37,771 nt of DNA. Source: Paracoccaceae bacterium. GTDB taxonomy: Bacteria; Pseudomonadota; Alphaproteobacteria; Rhodobacterales; Rhodobacteraceae. Both the position numbers and the translations under genes were made by a program. Numbering within the stretch: the first letter of the stretch is position 1; each line of letters opens with the position of its first letter. The stretch is from assembly GCA_018607905.1 (NCBI GenBank), contig JABBAP010000028.1:1-37771 (forward strand). The letters run 5' to 3'. Under the pieces are notes generated by a model. It was not told the DNA's origin. It made no database searches and saw nothing but the letters and a program-made list of their open reading frames with translations. Positions 34,338 to 37,771 of the stretch are shown here, in pieces.

Positions 34338-34366
34338 TTGAGTTTCTTTGTTCTTCAAATACTCAA
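34338..34366. terminator. Hairpin between convergent M20 peptidase and flavoprotein genes
   Basis: TTGAGT (34338-34343) and ACTCAA (34361-34366) pair around a 17-base T-rich loop. The flavoprotein stop lies inside the 3' arm. Similar TTGAGTATTT-type hairpins are frequent after genes in Rhodobacterales to my knowledge. Weak bidirectional terminator candidate. Confidence 0.35.
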
Positions 34367-35757
34367 ATCTGTCCCATCAACTGCGTCAACTTCGCCATCG
34401 CAGGCATGCTCGCCGCCTTCATACGCTCCAAAATCGCCTGTTTTTCAGCATCATCCTTTGAAACGGAGCGCACCATCGCGCTAAACCCGTCTAGGCGATT
34501 TTCGCGCAGCCAATCGCGCAGCTCAGGATCACGCGACCAGTTATACTGGTTCATCATGAACGGCATCATCATGCGGATCCAATCCGTATCGTGATTGGGC
34601 AACGGCACCACCGTGCACAATGCATTCTTTTCGTCCTCGGTGTCTTTTGTGGCCTCAATATGGGCAATCATCGCCGCCGAAAACACAGGTTGATGCGAGC
34701 GCACCGTTTGCGGTGTGATCAAATCCCCTTGGAAAATCGGCTTCATTTCAAGGTTGTTAATCGCGCTGGCCGAACAATCCACATGCACAGTGTTCGCGCT
34801 GGTCGGAATGGTGCCTTCATCCAAAACGATCTCATTCACGCCAATGGATTGCACCCGTCCTTTGCGCACAATTCCCTTGATTTGGCGCAGTGCAGCCAGC
34901 TCCGCTTGGCTGATCGTTGCGGCGTGAAACATCTTGGGGCGCACGTCGGGATCAATGCGCAATAAAACACCCGATGCCTCCAAGCGATCAAACAAATCTT
35001 CGACCCCATCGCAGGCAGCAATTGCTTCAAACTGGGCGGCCTGCCCGCCAATCGCATCCTTGAAAAACGCGATGTCGGATTGTGCGTTTTTGCGATCCAA
35101 CATCCAGCCATCCCGCGGCATGATCCAGCGGATATCATCCGGCGCGACCCCGTTCCCCAGCAGCCACAGAACCGCATCCATCCCCGTTTTACCGCCCCCC
35201 ACAATGACATATCCGTCAGGCTTTTGATCCACCTGCGGCAAATCATTTAGTGGCATAAAGCGAACATCGTCGTGAATTTCAAAACTTGGCGTATGGGTCG
35301 ATGGAATCGTAGTTTTTAAATAGGTCGCATCCACAGTTTTGCCCGCATCCACCGCAAAAATTTCGCCCGTCAGCACGTTTTCAAACACGCCGCCCCCGCG
35401 ATAATCACACATCGGGAAATACTGCACGCGCCCACTTGGCAAAAACCGTTCCTGCATCACCCCATCAAAATACGCGGCAACATCTGCCCCGGATGCCAGC
35501 GATCCCAGCCCCTTGTTCAGACCCACCTCATCCAGCAATCCATTCGATAATTCCCGCGAACTTACGCCGTAAAACGCGCTCGGTTGGTGCAACGTCACAA
35601 AGGGATAGGCATGGTTCCAATGCCCACCGGGTTTTGCAAACCGATCCACGATCACAATCTTCGCGTCGGTGTCCGTAAGGAGCGTATCAGCGAACGCCAT
35701 GCCCACGGCACCGCTGCCCACAATCAGATAATCGGTTTTAATCTGGGTATTTGGCAT
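34363..35757 (-). CDS. FAD/NAD(P)-binding flavoprotein, monooxygenase-like
   Basis: This 464-residue protein has an N-terminal FAD Rossmann motif, Y-L-I-V-G-S-G-A-V-G (G14-x-G16-x-x-G19), followed by R-F-A-K-P-G-G-H-W-N-H-A-Y-P, reminiscent of the flavin-containing monooxygenase group. A second nucleotide motif Y-V-I-V-G-G-G-K-T-G-M-D lies at about 182-193, likely the NAD(P) site. The C-terminal third is helical (W-I-R-M-M-M-P-F-M-M-N-Q-Y-N-W). No membrane span. It follows panC after 76 bases on the same strand and may be co-transcribed with panB-panC, but a role in pantothenate metabolism is not indicated. Substrate unknown. Confidence 0.85.
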   Translation of the reverse strand: MPNTQIKTDYLIVGSGAVGMAFADTLLTDTDAKIVIVDRFAKPGGHWNHAYPFVTLHQPSAFYGVSSRELSNGLLDEVGLNKGLGSLASGADVAAYFDGVMQERFLPSGRVQYFPMCDYRGGGVFENVLTGEIFAVDAGKTVDATYLKTTIPSTHTPSFEIHDDVRFMPLNDLPQVDQKPDGYVIVGGGKTGMDAVLWLLGNGVAPDDIRWIMPRDGWMLDRKNAQSDIAFFKDAIGGQAAQFEAIAACDGVEDLFDRLEASGVLLRIDPDVRPKMFHAATISQAELAALRQIKGIVRKGRVQSIGVNEIVLDEGTIPTSANTVHVDCSASAINNLEMKPIFQGDLITPQTVRSHQPVFSAAMIAHIEATKDTEDEKNALCTVVPLPNHDTDWIRMMMPFMMNQYNWSRDPELRDWLRENRLDGFSAMVRSVSKDDAEKQAILERMKAASMPAMAKLTQLMGQI

Positions 35758-35833
35758 GACGGCTCCGCTGAAAATCTCTCAGACGAATATGCACCGTTTG
35801 CGCGTCAAACCAACCCTAACCCTGCGGAACGGC

Positions 35834-36676
35834 CTAAACCGCGATATTGTCGATCAGCCGAACGTCTTCAAACCAAACGGCGGCGAACAAGCGCGCAGGG
35901 CGTTCCGCTGCCCACAACAGCGACAGGTTGTTCACGCCGCGCAGATCAATATATTCCACCTCGCCGTAGCCAGCCGCGTTCAGCGCCTCAATCGCACGAT
36001 CGCGCAAAACCGCGAACGGTTCGCCATCCCGCAACCCCGCCGCGATCCCCTGTAATTCTGTGTGCAACAGCGCCGCCGTTTCAAAGCCGCCCTTTGACAA
36101 TCGCAAATTACGCGATGACATCGCCAGCCCGTTCGCCTCGCGGATTGTTGGGCAACCAACCACCTCAATCGGGATATCCAGATCCGCCGCCATGCGCTTC
36201 ACCACCAACAATTGCTGGAAATCTTTCTCGCCGAAAAACGCCTTATCCGCCGCCGTCTGCGTGAACAATTTCGCCACCACCGTCGCGACACCTTCAAAAT
36301 GCCCGGGCCGATGCACCCCGTCCATACACTCCGTCACACCCTCGACCGTTACCGTCGTCGAGAACCCGTCAGGATACACAGTCGCCCCGTCTGGCACATA
36401 CACAACATCCACCCCAATCGGCGCCAACTTAGCCGCATCCTCCACTTCCGTCCTCGGATAATTCGCCAAATCCTCTGGGTTGTTAAACTGCTTTGGGTTC
36501 ACAAATATCGTCACGATCACACGATCACACACCGCCCGCGCCGCCGCTGCCAAACTCAGATGCCCTGCATGCAACGCGCCCATCGTTGGCACCACACCCA
36601 CAACATCCCCCGCTTGTTTCCAAGCCTTCACCCGCGCCCGCAGCGCCCCCAAATCCCGCTCAATCACTGGCGTCAT
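35834..36676 (-). CDS. panC: Pantothenate synthetase
   Basis: A 280-residue cytosolic ligase that joins pantoate and beta-alanine with ATP to pantothenate. The nucleotidyltransferase signature is P-T-M-G-A-L-H36-A-G-H39-L-S, with F-V-N-P-K-Q-F and G-E-K-D-F-Q-Q-L at the usual sites and the M-S-S-R-N motif (KMSKS-like) near 181-185. Length is normal. Its ATG directly abuts the panB stop codon, so the two enzymes, which act in consecutive steps, are translated from one message. Confidence 0.97.
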   Translation of the reverse strand: MTPVIERDLGALRARVKAWKQAGDVVGVVPTMGALHAGHLSLAAAARAVCDRVIVTIFVNPKQFNNPEDLANYPRTEVEDAAKLAPIGVDVVYVPDGATVYPDGFSTTVTVEGVTECMDGVHRPGHFEGVATVVAKLFTQTAADKAFFGEKDFQQLLVVKRMAADLDIPIEVVGCPTIREANGLAMSSRNLRLSKGGFETAALLHTELQGIAAGLRDGEPFAVLRDRAIEALNAAGYGEVEYIDLRGVNNLSLLWAAERPARLFAAVWFEDVRLIDNIAV

Positions 36677-37516
36677 CTACTTGGCCTTCTTCACGGGCGC
36701 TGCATCACCAAACACATGCTCTGGCCCGGGGAATTTGCGCGCGCGAACGTCCGCCGCATACTGCGCAATCGCCTCTTCAGCACCCGCACCCAACTCCGCA
36801 AACCGCTTCACAAACTTCGCCTTAAACGCCGTGAACAACCCCAACATATCGTCCACCACCAGTATCTGCCCGTCACAGCCCGCCGACGCGCCAATCCCGA
36901 TCGTCGGAATATCCACGCCCGCCGTAATGCGATCCGACAACCCCTCTGGCACCTTCTCCAACACCACCGCAAACGCCCCTGCATCCGCCACAGCCTTCGC
37001 GTCCGCCATCACGCGATCCCCGTCCGCGTCACGACCCTGCACCTTGTATCCACCCAGCGTATTTATCGATTGCGGCGTCAGCCCTACATGCGCCATCACG
37101 GGAATTCCACGCGCCACCAGAAACGCGATTGTGTCCGCCATCGCGACACCACCCTCCAGCTTCACCGCACCCGCACCCGTTTCCCCCATGATCCGCGCCG
37201 CATTGCCAAACGCCTGCTCGCGGCTCTGCTCATAGCTGCCAAACGGCATGTCCACGACCATCATCGCAGAGCGCAAACCCCGCGCCACAGCCTGCCCGTG
37301 CATCACCATCATATCCATCGTCACACCCAGCGTGCTCGGCAACCCATGCAGCACCATGCCCACACTGTCCCCGACCAAAACAAAGTCACAATGCGCATCC
37401 ATCAACTCCGCCATCGGCGTGGTGTAGGCCGTCAAACTAACCAGAGGCGCCCCGCCCTTACGCGCCCGAATATCCGCAGGCATCGGTGCTCTCTTCTTCG
37501 CCGTCGCGCTCATCAT
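36677..37516 (-). CDS. panB: 3-methyl-2-oxobutanoate hydroxymethyltransferase
   Basis: The 279-residue enzyme transfers a hydroxymethyl group from methylene-tetrahydrofolate to ketoisovalerate, the first committed pantothenate step. The metal and substrate site is visible: Asp50 in L-V-G-D-S-V-G-M-V, Asp89 in V-V-D-M-P-F-G-S-Y, Glu121 in V-K-L-E-G-G, and the catalytic Glu in [21 protein letters not shown] also fits. The start ATG at 37516 is preceded by AGGGAGA; a second ATG one codon later is equivalent. panC follows without a gap; ketopantoate reductase (panE) is not in the window. Confidence 0.97.
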   Translation of the reverse strand: MMSATAKKRAPMPADIRARKGGAPLVSLTAYTTPMAELMDAHCDFVLVGDSVGMVLHGLPSTLGVTMDMMVMHGQAVARGLRSAMMVVDMPFGSYEQSREQAFGNAARIMGETGAGAVKLEGGVAMADTIAFLVARGIPVMAHVGLTPQSINTLGGYKVQGRDADGDRVMADAKAVADAGAFAVVLEKVPEGLSDRITAGVDIPTIGIGASAGCDGQILVVDDMLGLFTAFKAKFVKRFAELGAGAEEAIAQYAADVRARKFPGPEHVFGDAAPVKKAK

Positions 37517-37771
37517 AGTCTCCCTGACACATCATCGCTGCATTGCAGCAACGACTAAACCCATAGCACCCAAACTTCCACCCCAGATCAAAGAAGCAAA
37601 GCCCGTAGGTCGGGCTTCAACCCGACACCCCAACAAAATAGAACACCCCACCCGCCGCGATTAGGATTTCTTTGAAGAACGAACTAGAGCAATCAACATG
37701 CAAGGGCAGCGCCGACCTCGGGGGGCGCAATGCAAATAAGAGTGCCGTAAGCGCTAGGGTCGCCTTTGCGG
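37517..37771. other. Right-edge region, no gene recognised
   Basis: The 255 bases upstream of panB carry its promoter by inference, though no clear hexamer pair stands out. A REP-like hairpin lies at 37605-37628. From about 37700 the sequence is GC-rich with a GCGCC/GGCGC pair near 37710-37727; this may be the edge of another gene or repeat but no coding frame is convincing. Confidence 0.4.
37605..37628. repeat. REP-like hairpin (GTAGGTCGGGCTTCAACCCGACAC)
   Basis: GTCGGG (37609-37614) and CCCGAC (37621-37626) form a 6-pair stem around CTTCAA. The GTAGGTCGGG...CCCGAC pattern resembles short dispersed intergenic palindromes seen in many proteobacteria. Only one copy exists in the window. Confidence 0.5.

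Noticed and set aside
36212-37558. Plus-strand open frame of about 448 codons opposite panB and panC
   Set aside because: Extremely Arg/His-rich translation typical of an antisense shadow; panB and panC are unambiguous.
1-37771. Search for CRISPR arrays, IS elements, phage integrase, tRNA or rRNA genes
   Set aside because: No regularly spaced repeats, transposase-like frames with terminal repeats, or RNA gene folds were recognised by eye.

Overview
The window reads as chromosomal core DNA of a marine alphaproteobacterium of the Rhodobacteraceae (Roseobacter-type). This is an inference from gene content and style: BolA, a C-terminal J-domain protein, CobS and CobT in one neighbourhood, a DMSP-lyase-family cupin, malate synthase G with a GlcG-like protein, moderately GC-rich codon use, and tightly packed genes with TAATG or ATGA junctions. 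No rRNA, tRNA, CRISPR array, phage gene or insertion sequence was recognised.

Layout. 1-724: left edge with a 5'-truncated WbqC-like gene. 756-4220 (minus): a glutamine-amidotransferase-type gamma-glutamyl hydrolase, then the malate synthase G / GlcG pair. 4382-9806 (plus): aminopeptidase N, a small membrane-anchored protein paired with a DMSP-lyase-like cupin, and gatB. 9831-12531: an AT-rich orphan gene, a thioesterase, a DUF4177 protein, BolA and a J-domain protein, closed by a strong terminator. 12736-18445: cobS, an AT-rich small gene, a racemase-fold gene, cobT and an Xaa-Pro aminopeptidase. 18744-22881: DUF427, a ClC chloride channel, a FAD-linked D-lactate-dehydrogenase-type oxidase and a DUF938 methyltransferase. 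22973-28398: a GNAT gene and a six-gene plus-strand operon including mtnP and apt. 28404-34331: a second FAD-linked oxidase, a secreted metallo-hydrolase, a small unknown protein, a RimJ-like acetyltransferase, glycerate 2-kinase and an M20 peptidase. 34363-37516 (minus): panB, panC and a flavoprotein.

How the genes fit together. Malate synthase G, two GlcD-like FAD oxidases and glycerate 2-kinase suggest C2/C3 hydroxyacid use, although they are scattered. MtnP releases adenine and Apt recycles it to AMP. PanB and PanC are consecutive steps to pantothenate. CobS and CobT are two of the three subunits of the aerobic cobaltochelatase.

Most unusual points. The first 32 bases of cobT are duplicated on both sides of the racemase-like gene, so cobS and cobT are separated by an apparent insertion with a footprint. 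That racemase-fold protein lacks both expected catalytic cysteines. The DMSP-lyase-like cupin appears to lack the usual catalytic tyrosine and one histidine. The ClC protein carries a channel-type Val where antiporters have a proton glutamate. No clearly novel multi-gene defence or mobile system was found.
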